Shown here: positions 36,943-45,366 of the stretch, piece after piece
Layout of the letters: each line of letters begins with the position of its first letter
Numbering within the stretch: the stretch's first letter is position 1
Assembly (NCBI RefSeq): GCF_000426845.1
Contig: NZ_AUGD01000011.1
Location: 124,001-188,000, forward strand
DNA from: Bradyrhizobium sp. in8p8
Lineage (GTDB): Bacteria; Pseudomonadota; Alphaproteobacteria; Rhizobiales; Xanthobacteraceae
Direction: 5' to 3'
Length of the DNA: 64,000 nt
Position numbers and translations under genes: made by a program
The notes under the pieces: generated by a model
Told to the model about the DNA's origin: nothing
Seen by the model: the letters and a program-made list of their open reading frames with translations, nothing else
Databases searched by the model: none

Positions 36943-37820
36943 TTTACCTCCGGCGGCATCGACGACAGGATCGAATCCACATTGCCGCCGGTCTTGAGCC
37001 CAAAGATGGTGCCGCGGTCGTACAGCAGGTTGAACTCGACATAGCGCCCGCGCCGTATCAATTGCTCCTCGCGATCCACCGCGGTCCAGGCGCTCGCGAA
37101 ATTGCGCCGCACGATCTCAGGATAGATCTTCAGGAAGGCGCGGCCGACGTCCTGGGTGAAGACGAGGTCGGCGTCCCAGTCACCGCTGTCGTGCCAGTCG
37201 TAAAAGATGCCGCCGATGCCGCGCGGCTCCTTGCGGTGCGGCAGATAGAAATACTCGTCGCACCATTTCTTGTACTTGTCGTAGTCGGCAACGCCGTTCG
37301 GCTGCGCACAGGCCTGCTTCATTGCGGCGTGGAACGAGATGGTGTCGGGATCGTCCTGTGTCCGCCTGCGGTCCAGCACCGGTGTGAGGTCGGCGCCGCC
37401 GCCGAACCATGCCTTGGTGGTGACGACGAAACGCGTGTTCATGTGCACGGCGGGCACGTTCGGATTGCGCATGTGCGCGATCAGCGAGATGCCCGAGGCC
37501 CAGAACTTTGGATCCTCCGCAGCGCCGGGGATCTGAGCGCGAAATTCAGGTGCGAATTCGCCGTGCACGGTCGAGCAGTGCACGCCGACCTTCTCGAACA
37601 GCCGGCCATGCATCATCGACATCACCCCGCCGCCACCCGGCGTGCCGCTGTGGTCGGTGCGCTGCCAGGGCGTGCGCTTGAAGCGGCCCGCCTCGCCGGG
37701 ATAGAGCGCTTCGGGTGCGTCGTCCTCGAGCCGCTCGAAGCTTGCGCAGATGTCGTCGCGCAAGCGTTCGAACCAGGCGCGGGCGCGGGCCTTGCGATCG
37801 TCCATCAAGTTCGGGTTCAT
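36933..37820 (-). CDS. hemF: Oxygen-dependent coproporphyrinogen III oxidase
   Basis: The product (295 aa) converts coproporphyrinogen III to protoporphyrinogen IX with oxygen, a late step of haem synthesis in the cytoplasm. Family motifs include GGGGVMSMMHGRLFEKVGV, PAVHMNTRFV, the WFGGGADLTP stretch and KTGGNVDSILSSMPP at the end. The ATG at 37820 was chosen; a start five codons later is possible. No Fnr/FixK-type palindrome was seen in the 69 bases before it. It overlaps the HAD gene. Confidence 0.95.
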   Translation of the reverse strand: MNPNLMDDRKARARAWFERLRDDICASFERLEDDAPEALYPGEAGRFKRTPWQRTDHSGTPGGGGVMSMMHGRLFEKVGVHCSTVHGEFAPEFRAQIPGAAEDPKFWASGISLIAHMRNPNVPAVHMNTRFVVTTKAWFGGGADLTPVLDRRRTQDDPDTISFHAAMKQACAQPNGVADYDKYKKWCDEYFYLPHRKEPRGIGGIFYDWHDSGDWDADLVFTQDVGRAFLKIYPEIVRRNFASAWTAVDREEQLIRRGRYVEFNLLYDRGTIFGLKTGGNVDSILSSMPPEVKWP

Positions 37821-37889
37821 TGGGATTTGCGACTCCGTCAACCTTCCGGACCGTAATGGGTGCAGCTCTCGTTGCAACAGTCACGGGTT

Positions 37890-38564
37890 CTATCTGATGC
37901 CCAGCGATTTGTGTGTCTGCACGCTGAGCCGCCATTGCGGATGATGCAGGCAGTACTCGATCGCCCGCGCGGTGTTCTCGGCCACCTCGGGCCCGTCCAT
38001 CGGCTGCAGCGAGAAGCGCTCGAAGGCGAGATGCTCGAACGTCTCGGGCGCGGCGAGCGGCTGGGGATAGACCAGCTTCAGCTCGTGGCCTTCGCGCAGG
38101 ACCAATTCGCTGCCGCCCTTGGGGCTGACGCAGATCCAGTCGAGCCCTTCCGGGGCCGCGATCGTGCCGTTGGTCTCGACGCCGATCTCGAAGCCTCTGG
38201 CGTGGAGCGCGTCGATCAGCGCGGCGTCGACTTGCAGCAGCGGCTCGCCGCCGGTGAGCACCACGTAGCGGTTGGCAGCCGTGGCGCGCCATTGCCCGGC
38301 GATGGTGTCGGCGAGTTCCGCCGCCGAGGCGTAGCGGCCGCCGAGGGTGCCATCGGTCCCCACGAAATCCGTGTCGCAGAACCTGCAGACGGCGTCCGCG
38401 CGGTCGGCCTCGCGCCCGCTCCAGAGATTGCAGCCGGCGAAGCGGCAGAACACCGACGCGCGCCCGGCATGGGCGCCTTCGCCTTGCAGGGTCAGGAAGA
38501 TTTCCTTGACCGCGTAACTCAAGCCTCTCTCCTCGATCTCCTGGTCAGGCCTCGGGGCCTTCAT
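37890..38564 (-). CDS. queE: 7-carboxy-7-deazaguanine synthase (radical SAM)
   Basis: The product (224 aa) makes 7-carboxy-7-deazaguanine, a precursor of queuosine at tRNA position 34. The Fe-S motif has the C-x14-C-x2-C form known from Burkholderia QueE (Cys 45, 60 and 63) and the CDTDF box. VLTGGEPLLQ and VETNGT follow. The start is uncertain: ATG 38564 overlaps trmL by 20 bases, while a TTG at 38525 (LSYAVKEIF) matches the usual family N-terminus and sits behind GAGGAGAGAGG. The TTG may well be the real start. Confidence 0.93.
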   Translation of the reverse strand: MKAPRPDQEIEERGLSYAVKEIFLTLQGEGAHAGRASVFCRFAGCNLWSGREADRADAVCRFCDTDFVGTDGTLGGRYASAAELADTIAGQWRATAANRYVVLTGGEPLLQVDAALIDALHARGFEIGVETNGTIAAPEGLDWICVSPKGGSELVLREGHELKLVYPQPLAAPETFEHLAFERFSLQPMDGPEVAENTARAIEYCLHHPQWRLSVQTHKSLGIR

Positions 38565-39012
38565 GGTTCCGGATCTGGCGCAGCGCCTCGCCGGCGGCCA
38601 TCGCCGCGGTCATGGCCACGTTGAGCGACCGCAGCCCCGCCTTGATCGGGATCACCAGCCGCGCATCCGCGGCCTCGATCACCGCGTCGGTGACGCCGGC
38701 GCTCTCGCGCCCGAATAGCAGGATGTCCGACGTCTGGTAATGAAAATCGCGGTAGTCGGTGGCCGCCTTGGTGGTGAACAGCAGCAGCCGGTAGCTTCGT
38801 GCCGCACGCCATTCCTCGAATTTCGTCCAGGAGTCGTGGCGGGTGAGGCTGACATGGTCGAGGTAATCCATTCCCGCCCGGCGGAACAGGCGGTCGGATA
38901 CGGGGAAGCCCGCAGGTTCGATGATATGGGCGGCCAGGCCCAAGCAGGCGCAAAGCCTGAGAATCGTGCCGGTGTTCTGAGCGATGTCGGGTTGGAAAAG
39001 CGCGATCTGCAT
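38545..39012 (-). CDS. trmL: tRNA (cytidine/uridine-34-2'-O-)-methyltransferase
   Basis: The product (155 aa) is a small SPOUT methyltransferase with IAQNTGTILRLCACLG, a RRAGMDYLDHV stretch, LLFGRESAGV and IPIKAGLRSLNVAMTAAM, the TrmL signature. It 2'-O-methylates position 34 of leucine tRNAs in E. coli. The ATG 39012 begins MQIALFQPDIAQNTG, the family start. It overlaps queE, and both act on the tRNA wobble base. Confidence 0.93.
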   Translation of the reverse strand: MQIALFQPDIAQNTGTILRLCACLGLAAHIIEPAGFPVSDRLFRRAGMDYLDHVSLTRHDSWTKFEEWRAARSYRLLLFTTKAATDYRDFHYQTSDILLFGRESAGVTDAVIEAADARLVIPIKAGLRSLNVAMTAAMAAGEALRQIRNHEGPEA

Positions 39013-39300
39013 GGGCGGTGCGAGGGCTTTGACGGGGCAACGGCGAGCCCGGAATGTCTCAATAAAACATCGCTCGCTCGGGAATTCGTGCATGGCACGC
39101 CTCCACGCCGTTAGCGGGCTTGCGCTCGCCGGGCAAGGGTGCCAATAGAACGATTCTGGACTGCTATTTCACCCATTTTGAGGTGGACGGCCAAGTTCTG
39201 CCGCCGCGGGGGGCCGCGGGTGCCGGCAGCCATTCCGGGGACCTCTTGGGCGCCCCTCGGAGCGGTTCCACCGGTAGCGCAAGAAGAAAGGGTTGGAATC

Positions 39301-39831
39301 GTGACGACAGCGTCTTCGGCGGACCATCCGACACGCCGTGATTTCTTATTCGTTGCAACAGGGGCAGCTGCAGCAGTAGGGGGCGCGGCTGCGCTCTGGC
39401 CCTTCATCTCCCAGATGAATCCTGACGCCTCGACCATTGCCGCAGGTGCGCCGATCGAGGTCGATCTCAGCCCGATCGCCGAGGGCCAGGACATCAAGGT
39501 GTTCTGGCGCGGCAAGCCGATCTACATCAGCCACCGCACCAAGAAGCAGATCGACGAGGCGCGCGCCGTCAACGTGGCGAGCCTGCCCGATCCGCAGGCC
39601 GATGATGCCCGCGTCAAATCCGGTCACGAGCAGTGGCTGGTCGTCATCGGCATCTGCACCCATCTGGGCTGCATCCCGATCGCTCATGAAGGCAGCTACG
39701 ACGGCTTCTTCTGCCCCTGCCATGGTTCGGTGTACGATACGTCCGGCCGCATCCGCCAGGGCCCTGCACCCACGAACCTGGTCGTGCCGCCGTACCAGTT
39801 CGTTTCCGACACCAAAATCCAGATCGGCTGA
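39301..39831 (+). CDS. fbcF: Ubiquinol-cytochrome c reductase iron-sulfur subunit (Rieske)
   Basis: The product (176 aa) is the Rieske protein of the cytochrome bc1 complex. A Tat-type anchor lies at the N-terminus (TRRDFLFVATGA). Cluster ligands are Cys119 and His121 (CTHLGC) and Cys138 and His141 (CPCHGS), with Cys124-Cys140 as the disulfide. The start is GTG 39301, preceded by AAGAAAGGG; this gives the normal length. It is 61 bases ahead of fbcH, forming the fbcFH operon. Confidence 0.96.
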   Translation: MTTASSADHPTRRDFLFVATGAAAAVGGAAALWPFISQMNPDASTIAAGAPIEVDLSPIAEGQDIKVFWRGKPIYISHRTKKQIDEARAVNVASLPDPQADDARVKSGHEQWLVVIGICTHLGCIPIAHEGSYDGFFCPCHGSVYDTSGRIRQGPAPTNLVVPPYQFVSDTKIQIG

Positions 39832-39892
39832 GCCTCGGACCTTCTCCGAAGCTTTGCGCCGACTCGTCGCATTATTTCCTCAGGATCGCATC

Positions 39893-41965
39893 ATGAGCGG
39901 ACCATCCGACTACCAGCCGAGCAATCCGGCCCTGCAATGGATCGAGCGGCGCCTGCCGATCTTTGGTCTCATCCATTCCTCCTTCGTCGCCTACCCCACC
40001 CCGCGCAACCTGAACTATTGGTGGACCTTCGGCGCCATCCTTTCCTTCATGCTGGCGATCCAGATCCTGACCGGCGTGGTCCTGGCGATGCACTACACGC
40101 CGAACGCCGATCTCGCCTTCAAGTCGGTCGAGCTGATCGTCCGCGACGTGAACTACGGCTGGCTGCTGCGCAACATGCACGCGGTCGGCGCCTCGATGTT
40201 CTTCGTCGCCGTCTACGTCCATATGTTCCGCGGCCTTTACTACGGGTCGTACAAGGAGCCGCGCGAGGTGCTGTGGATCCTCGGCGTCATCATCTACCTG
40301 CTGATGATGGCGACCGGCTTCATGGGCTACGTGCTGCCGTGGGGCCAGATGAGCTTCTGGGGCGCCACCGTCATCACCAACCTGTTCTCCGCCGTGCCCT
40401 ATGTCGGCGAGAGCATCGTGACGCTGCTGTGGGGCGGCTATGCGGTCGGCAATCCCACGCTGAACCGCTTCTTCTCGCTGCACTATCTGTTGCCGTTCGT
40501 GATCGCGGGCGTCGTCGTGCTCCACGTCTGGGCGCTGCACGTCGCAGGCCAGAACAATCCTGATGGCGTCGAGCCGAAGACGGAAAAGGACACCGTTCCG
40601 TTCACGCCGCATGCCACCATCAAGGACATGTTCGGCGTCGCTTGCTTCATGCTGCTGTATGCCTGGTTCATCTTCTACATGCCGAACTATCTCGGCGACG
40701 CCGACAATTACATTCCGGCGAACCCGGGCGTGACGCCGCCGCACATCGTGCCGGAATGGTACTACCTGCCGTTCTACGCGATCCTGCGCTCGATCCCGGA
40801 CAAGCTCGCGGGCGTCATCGCGATGTTCGGCGCGATCATCATCCTGTGCTTCCTGCCCTGGCTCGACAGCGCCAAGACCAAGTCGTCGAAGTACCGTCCG
40901 CTGGCCAAGCAGTTCTTCTGGATCTTCGTCGCGGTCTGCATCCTGCTTGGTTATCTCGGCGCACAGCCGCCGGAGGGCATCTACGTCATTGCCGGCCGGA
41001 TCCTGACGTTCTGCTACTTCGCATACTTCCTCATCGTCCTGCCGCTGCTCGCGCGCATCGAAAAGCCGCGGCCGGTGCCGAACTCGATCTCGGATGCAGT
41101 TCTGGCCAAGACCGGGAGCAGGTCGACGCCGATGGTGTCGACGGCGATCGTGCTGGCGCTCGCCGGTTCGTTGTTCGCGGGCTCGGTCGACAGCGCGAAA
41201 GCGTCCGAAGGCGGCGACAAGCCTCCGGGCAACAAATGGTCGTTCGCGGGCCCGTTCGGTACGTTCGATCGCGGCGCGCTGCAGCGCGGCTTGAAGGTCT
41301 ACAAGGAGGTTTGCGCCAGCTGCCACGGCCTCTCCTATGTCGCATTCCGCAACCTCGCCGAGCCCGGCGGACCCGGCTATTCGGTCGCGCAAGCCGCGGC
41401 GTTCGCGTCCGAGTACAAGGTCAAGGACGGTCCGAACGATGCGGGTGACATGTTCGAGCGGGCCGGCCGGGCGGCGGACTATTTCCCCTCGCCATTTCCG
41501 AACGAGCAGGCTGCGCGTGCGGCGAACGGTGGTGCAGCGCCGCCCGACCTGTCCCTGATTACCAAGGCGCGCTCTTACAAGCGCGGCTTCCCTTGGTTCA
41601 TCTTCGACGCCTTCACCCAGTACCAGGAACAGGGGCCTGACTATGTCGCCGCGCTGCTCCAGGGGTATGAGGACAAGGTGCCGGAGGGCGTTACCATCCC
41701 GGAGGGCTCCTATTACAACAAGTACTTCCCGGGCCACGCCATCAAGATGCCGAAGCCGATCAGCGACGGCCAGGTGACCTATGACGACGGCTCGCCGACG
41801 ACGGTCGCGCAGTACGCCAAGGACGTCACCACGTTCCTGATGTGGACCGCTGAGCCGCACATGGAAGCGCGCAAGCGCCTGGGCTTCCAGGTGTTCGCGT
41901 TCCTGATCATCTTCGTCGGCCTGATGTACTTCACCAAGAAGAAGGTCTGGGCCAGCTCCCACTGA
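39893..41965 (+). CDS. fbcH: Fused cytochrome b / cytochrome c1 precursor
   Basis: The product (690 aa) combines two bc1 subunits. Residues 1-about 405 are cytochrome b with eight membrane helices, conserved haem-binding histidines and the PEWY quinol motif (PEWYYLPFYAILR). From about 415 a signal-like helix (IVLALAGSLFAGS, cut near AKA) precedes cytochrome c1 with CASCH at 474-478 and a C-terminal membrane anchor. In B. japonicum the same fused gene is cut after translation to give the two proteins, and the length here matches. AGGA precedes the ATG and a strong terminator follows. Confidence 0.96.
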   Translation: MSGPSDYQPSNPALQWIERRLPIFGLIHSSFVAYPTPRNLNYWWTFGAILSFMLAIQILTGVVLAMHYTPNADLAFKSVELIVRDVNYGWLLRNMHAVGASMFFVAVYVHMFRGLYYGSYKEPREVLWILGVIIYLLMMATGFMGYVLPWGQMSFWGATVITNLFSAVPYVGESIVTLLWGGYAVGNPTLNRFFSLHYLLPFVIAGVVVLHVWALHVAGQNNPDGVEPKTEKDTVPFTPHATIKDMFGVACFMLLYAWFIFYMPNYLGDADNYIPANPGVTPPHIVPEWYYLPFYAILRSIPDKLAGVIAMFGAIIILCFLPWLDSAKTKSSKYRPLAKQFFWIFVAVCILLGYLGAQPPEGIYVIAGRILTFCYFAYFLIVLPLLARIEKPRPVPNSISDAVLAKTGSRSTPMVSTAIVLALAGSLFAGSVDSAKASEGGDKPPGNKWSFAGPFGTFDRGALQRGLKVYKEVCASCHGLSYVAFRNLAEPGGPGYSVAQAAAFASEYKVKDGPNDAGDMFERAGRAADYFPSPFPNEQAARAANGGAAPPDLSLITKARSYKRGFPWFIFDAFTQYQEQGPDYVAALLQGYEDKVPEGVTIPEGSYYNKYFPGHAIKMPKPISDGQVTYDDGSPTTVAQYAKDVTTFLMWTAEPHMEARKRLGFQVFAFLIIFVGLMYFTKKKVWASSH

Positions 41966-41987
41966 GCGGCGCGAGACGGGACATGAA

Positions 41988-42014
41988 GAAGCCCCCGCAA
42001 GGGGGCTTTTTTGT
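41988..42014 (+). terminator. Rho-independent terminator of fbcFH
   Basis: An eight-bp GC-rich stem (aagccccc / gggggctt) with a gcaa loop is followed by a T-run. It starts 23 bases after the fbcH stop. Confidence 0.93.
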
Positions 42015-42020
42015 TGGTGT

Positions 42021-42124
42021 GTCATTCCGGGGCGCGCGATAGCGCGAACCCGAATTCATGGGCCGACAGAGTTGGCCGATGAATGGCTTCCAGGCTCGAT
42101 GCTGACGCATCGCGTCGGAATGAC
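42021..42124. repeat. Dispersed palindromic intergenic element, copy 2
   Basis: The ends gtcattccg (42021-42029) and cggaatgac (42116-42124) are exact inverted copies. Internal stretches (ggcgcgcgatagcgcgaaccc; aggctcgatgctg) match copies at 12066 and 50949 with small changes. Confidence 0.75.
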
Positions 42125-42198
42125 GAGAGTGTGGATTGCGCCGCACGCTTGCACCCGCCAAAATAGGGCCAACCGCTCAAATCTCATCGGAGGACACC

Positions 42199-42888
42199 AT
42201 GGGAACCGCCATTACCTTCAAGCGCCCGGACGGCCAGGACGCCTCGGGCTATCTCGCCAATGCCGCGCGCGGTAATGCGCCGGGCGTGGTCGTGATCCAG
42301 GAATGGTGGGGCCTTTCGGACCAGATCAAGGGCCTGTGTGATCGCTTCGCGCTCGCCGGCTTCGACGCGCTGGCGCCCGATCTCTACAAGGGCAAGGTGG
42401 TGCCGTATCACGACACGGACAGCGCCAACAAGGAGATGAACTCGCTCGATTTCATGGACGCTACCACGCAAACAGTGCGCGGTGCCGCGCAATATCTGTC
42501 GCGCAATGGCGCCAAGGTCGGGCTGACAGGCTTCTGTCTGGGCGGTGCCGTGACCATCATCGGCGCGACCAAGATCCCGGAGCTCGCAGCCGGCGTCGTG
42601 TTCTACGGCATCCCGCCGGAGCAGGCGGCCAGGCCCGCCGACGTCAAGATCCCGCTCCAGGCCCACTTCGCCAACAAGGACGATTGGTGCACGCCGGAGC
42701 TGGTCAACGGGTTCGAGAAGGCCATGAAGGCCGCCGGCAAGTCGCTCGAACTGTTCCGCTATGACGCCGAGCACGCCTTCGTCAACGAGCAGCGCCAGGC
42801 CGTGCACGACCGCGAAGCCGCCGAGCTCGCTTGGGGCAGGGCGATCAAGTTTTTCGCCAATCATCTCGACGGCAACAGAGCGGCTTGA
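42199..42888 (+). CDS. Dienelactone hydrolase family protein
   Basis: The product (229 aa) is an alpha/beta hydrolase with the Cys-Asp-His triad of dienelactone hydrolase: Cys113 in GFCLGG, Asp161 or 162 in NKDDW, and His192 in EHAFVN. The N-terminal ITFKRPDG and VIQEWWGLSDQIK stretches are typical. Enzymes of this kind hydrolyse lactones in aromatic-compound degradation, but many members have other small esters as substrates. GGAGG precedes the ATG. No aromatic pathway gene is adjacent. Confidence 0.9.
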   Translation: MGTAITFKRPDGQDASGYLANAARGNAPGVVVIQEWWGLSDQIKGLCDRFALAGFDALAPDLYKGKVVPYHDTDSANKEMNSLDFMDATTQTVRGAAQYLSRNGAKVGLTGFCLGGAVTIIGATKIPELAAGVVFYGIPPEQAARPADVKIPLQAHFANKDDWCTPELVNGFEKAMKAAGKSLELFRYDAEHAFVNEQRQAVHDREAAELAWGRAIKFFANHLDGNRAA

Positions 42889-42894
42889 CGCAGC

Positions 42895-42980
42895 TGGTAG
42901 CCAGGATGGAGCGCAGCGGAATCCGGGACTGTCCCGTCGCTGCGCATCACTGATTGCGCCTCGCTCCAGTCGGGCTACCG
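42895..42980. repeat. Imperfect palindromic intergenic element
   Basis: The left arm (tagccaggatggagcgcagc) and right arm (cgcctcgctccagtcgggct) are imperfect inverted copies around gactgtcccgtcgctgcgc. It resembles the widespread REP-like gtagcccggatggagcg motif. Confidence 0.55.
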
Positions 42981-42992
42981 CCTTGCTTACCC

Positions 42993-43022
42993 TTGACGCC
43001 GCCCCCGCGCCATGGTGAGTAT
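42993..43022 (+). promoter_or_regulatory. Candidate promoter of trpL-trpE(G)
   Basis: cTTGACg (42993-42998) fits the alphaproteobacterial -35 consensus, and gagtat 18 bases later (43017-43022) is a weak -10. It would place the transcript start at about 43029-43030, on the leader ATG itself. The -10 fit is poor, so this is tentative. Confidence 0.4.
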
Positions 43023-43029
43023 CCGCCTC

Positions 43030-43077
43030 ATGAGCACCGCCGTCCGCCCAGCCCGTCGTTGGTGGCGCACCTCCTGA
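43030..43077 (+). CDS. trpL: trp leader peptide
   Basis: The 15-residue ORF MSTAVRPARRWWRTS has two adjacent Trp codons (TGGTGG) and ends in TGA 117 bases before trpE(G). An in-frame ATG at 43012 could add six residues. Ribosome stalling at the Trp codons when Trp-tRNA is scarce would alter folding of the following RNA, the classic attenuation mechanism known for trpE(G) in rhizobia. Confidence 0.85.
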   Translation: MSTAVRPARRWWRTS

Positions 43078-43080
43078 CGA

Positions 43081-43150
43081 GGTGGCCGGTGCGATTTTCC
43101 TTTCCCAAATCGACTGAGGCCGCCAGCACAGCGCGGCGGCCTGATCGTTT
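43081..43150 (+). promoter_or_regulatory. trp attenuator: alternative antiterminator and terminator hairpins
   Basis: The terminator stem pairs aggccgcc (43117-43124) with ggcggcct (43135-43142), followed by gatcgtttgt. The strand ggtggcc at 43081-43087 can pair instead with ggccgcc at 43118-43124 (one G-T pair), forming an antiterminator. Upstream, cacctc and gaggtg just after the Trp codons can form a leader hairpin that competes with it. Confidence 0.8.
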
Positions 43151-43193
43151 GTCCTGTGTGGCGTTCCCTCGGCAAGTTTCGTAAGAGGACGAC

Positions 43194-45353
43194 ATGAACA
43201 GGACCGTCTTTGCCCTCCCGCCCAGAAGCGACTACGTGACGCGCGCGGGCCTCGCGATCACGCGCGTGGCCGAGCAGTTCACCGGGGGCGCCAACCGGCT
43301 CGACGATCTCGTGAGCCTGCTCGACCGCCGCCGCGGCGTGGTGTTGTCCTCGGGAACGACCGTACCCGGCCGGTACGAAAGCTTCGACCTCGGTTTCTCC
43401 GACCCGCCGCTCAAGCTGGAAACCGTCGGCTTCGACTTCAAGCTGGAAGCGCTGAACGAGCGCGGGCAGGTGCTGATCGCCTTCCTCGCCGATGTGCTGC
43501 GCGAGCCCTGCGTGGTGATCTCCGAGAAGACGGCCACGCGCCTTGCCGGCCACATCATCCGCGGCGACGCCCCGGTCGAGGAGGACCAGCGCACGCGGCG
43601 CGCCAGCGTGATGTCTCTCGTGCGCGACATCATCGCGGCCTTCTCCGCCAACGACGACGCGCTGCTCGGCCTGTTCGGCGCCTTCGCCTACGACCTCGTC
43701 TTCCAGATCGAGGATCTCGTGCAGAAACGCCCGCGCGAGGCCGACCAGCGCGACATCGTGCTCTACGTCCCCGACCGCCTGCTGGCCTATGACCGCGCCA
43801 CCGGCCGCGGCGTTGTACTCGCTTACGATTTCGCCTGGAAGGACAGGTCCACCCAAGGGCTGCCGCGCGAGACCGCGGACAGCCCGTACCTGAAGACGCC
43901 GCGTCAGGGCTTTGCCGATCACGGCCCCGGCGAATACCAGGCCACGGTCGAGACTGCGCGCGCGGCCTTCGCCCGCGGCGATCTGTTCGAAGCGGTGCCT
44001 GGACAGCTGTTTGCCGAGCCCTGCGACCGCTCACCGGCAGAAGTCTTCCAGCGGCTCTGCGTCATCAACCCGTCGCCCTATGGCGCGCTGATGAATCTCG
44101 GCGAGGGCGAATTTCTCGTCTCGGCCTCGCCGGAGATGTTCGTGCGCTCGGACGGTCGCCGGGTCGAGACCTGCCCGATCTCGGGCACGATTGCGCGCGG
44201 CAGCGATGCGATCGGCGACGCCGAGCAGATCCGCCAGCTCCTGAACTCGGAGAAGGACGAGTTCGAGCTCAACATGTGCACCGACGTTGATCGCAACGAC
44301 AAGGCACGCGTCTGCGTGCCCGGCACCATCAAGGTGCTGGCACGGCGGCAGATCGAGACCTACTCGAAGCTCTTCCACACCGTCGATCACGTCGAGGGCA
44401 TGCTGCGCCCCGGCTTCGACGCGCTCGATGCCTTCCTCACCCATGCCTGGGCGGTGACCGTGACAGGCGCGCCGAAGCTCTGGGCGATGCAATTCGTCGA
44501 GGATCACGAGCGCTCGCCGCGGCGGTGGTATGCGGGGGCGATCGGCGCCGTCAATTTCGACGGCAGCATCAACACCGGCCTCACCATCCGCACCATCCGC
44601 ATGAAGGATGGCCTCGCCGAAGTGCGTGTCGGCGCCACCTGCCTGTTCGATTCAGATCCGGCCGCGGAAGACCGCGAGTGCCAGGTCAAGGCCGCCGCGC
44701 TGTTCCAGGCGCTGCGCGGCGATCCCCCGAAGCCGCTGTCGACCTTCGCACCCGACGCGACCGGTTCAGGCAAGCAGGTGCTGCTGATCGATCACGACGA
44801 CAGCTTCGTGCACATGCTCGCCGACTATTTCCGCCAGGTCGGCGCCAGTGTCACCGTGGTCCGATATGTGCATGCGCTCGACATGCTCAAGCGGAAGAAC
44901 TGGGATTTGCTGGTGCTGTCGCCCGGTCCCGGCAGGCCGGAGGACTTTGCGATCAAGAAGACTATCGATGCGGCGCTGGAGAAGAAGCTGCCGGTCTTCG
45001 GCGTTTGCCTCGGCGTGCAGGCGATCGGCGAATATTTCGGCGGCGAGCTCGGCCAGCTCACCCATCCGGCCCATGGCCGGCCCTCGCGGGTGCAGGTGCG
45101 CGGCGGCCGCCTGATGCGCAACCTGCCGAACGAGATCGTCATCGGCCGCTATCACTCCCTCTTTGTCGAGCGCGGCAGCATGCCGGAGGTGCTTGATGTC
45201 ACGGCCAGCACCGAGGACGGCGTCGCTATGGCGCTCGAGCACAAGACCCTGCCGGTCGCCGGCGTGCAATTCCATCCGGAGTCGCTGATGTCGCTCGGGA
45301 ATGAGGTAGGACTTCGTATTGTCGAGAATGCGTTCCGGCTGGACGCGCGTTGA
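43194..45353 (+). CDS. trpE(G): Anthranilate synthase, fused TrpE-TrpG
   Basis: The product (719 aa) makes anthranilate from chorismate and glutamine, the first step of tryptophan synthesis. Residues 1-about 515 are the chorismate-binding component (NPSPYGALMNLGEGEFLVSA, GAPKLWAMQFVEDHE and other conserved blocks). Residues about 525-719 are the glutamine amidotransferase with Cys605 (FGVCLG), and His694 and Glu696 (FHPES). The fusion is characteristic of rhizobia and some other alphaproteobacteria. The gene stands behind the trpL attenuator, and apt follows after 13 bases. Confidence 0.96.
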   Translation: MNRTVFALPPRSDYVTRAGLAITRVAEQFTGGANRLDDLVSLLDRRRGVVLSSGTTVPGRYESFDLGFSDPPLKLETVGFDFKLEALNERGQVLIAFLADVLREPCVVISEKTATRLAGHIIRGDAPVEEDQRTRRASVMSLVRDIIAAFSANDDALLGLFGAFAYDLVFQIEDLVQKRPREADQRDIVLYVPDRLLAYDRATGRGVVLAYDFAWKDRSTQGLPRETADSPYLKTPRQGFADHGPGEYQATVETARAAFARGDLFEAVPGQLFAEPCDRSPAEVFQRLCVINPSPYGALMNLGEGEFLVSASPEMFVRSDGRRVETCPISGTIARGSDAIGDAEQIRQLLNSEKDEFELNMCTDVDRNDKARVCVPGTIKVLARRQIETYSKLFHTVDHVEGMLRPGFDALDAFLTHAWAVTVTGAPKLWAMQFVEDHERSPRRWYAGAIGAVNFDGSINTGLTIRTIRMKDGLAEVRVGATCLFDSDPAAEDRECQVKAAALFQALRGDPPKPLSTFAPDATGSGKQVLLIDHDDSFVHMLADYFRQVGASVTVVRYVHALDMLKRKNWDLLVLSPGPGRPEDFAIKKTIDAALEKKLPVFGVCLGVQAIGEYFGGELGQLTHPAHGRPSRVQVRGGRLMRNLPNEIVIGRYHSLFVERGSMPEVLDVTASTEDGVAMALEHKTLPVAGVQFHPESLMSLGNEVGLRIVENAFRLDAR

Positions 45354-45366
45354 TTGAGAGGTACCA

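Noticed and set aside
39872..42025. 717-codon minus-strand frame opposite fbcH
   Set aside because: Composition is that of a GC-bias shadow frame, rich in Arg, Asp and Glu, without motifs.
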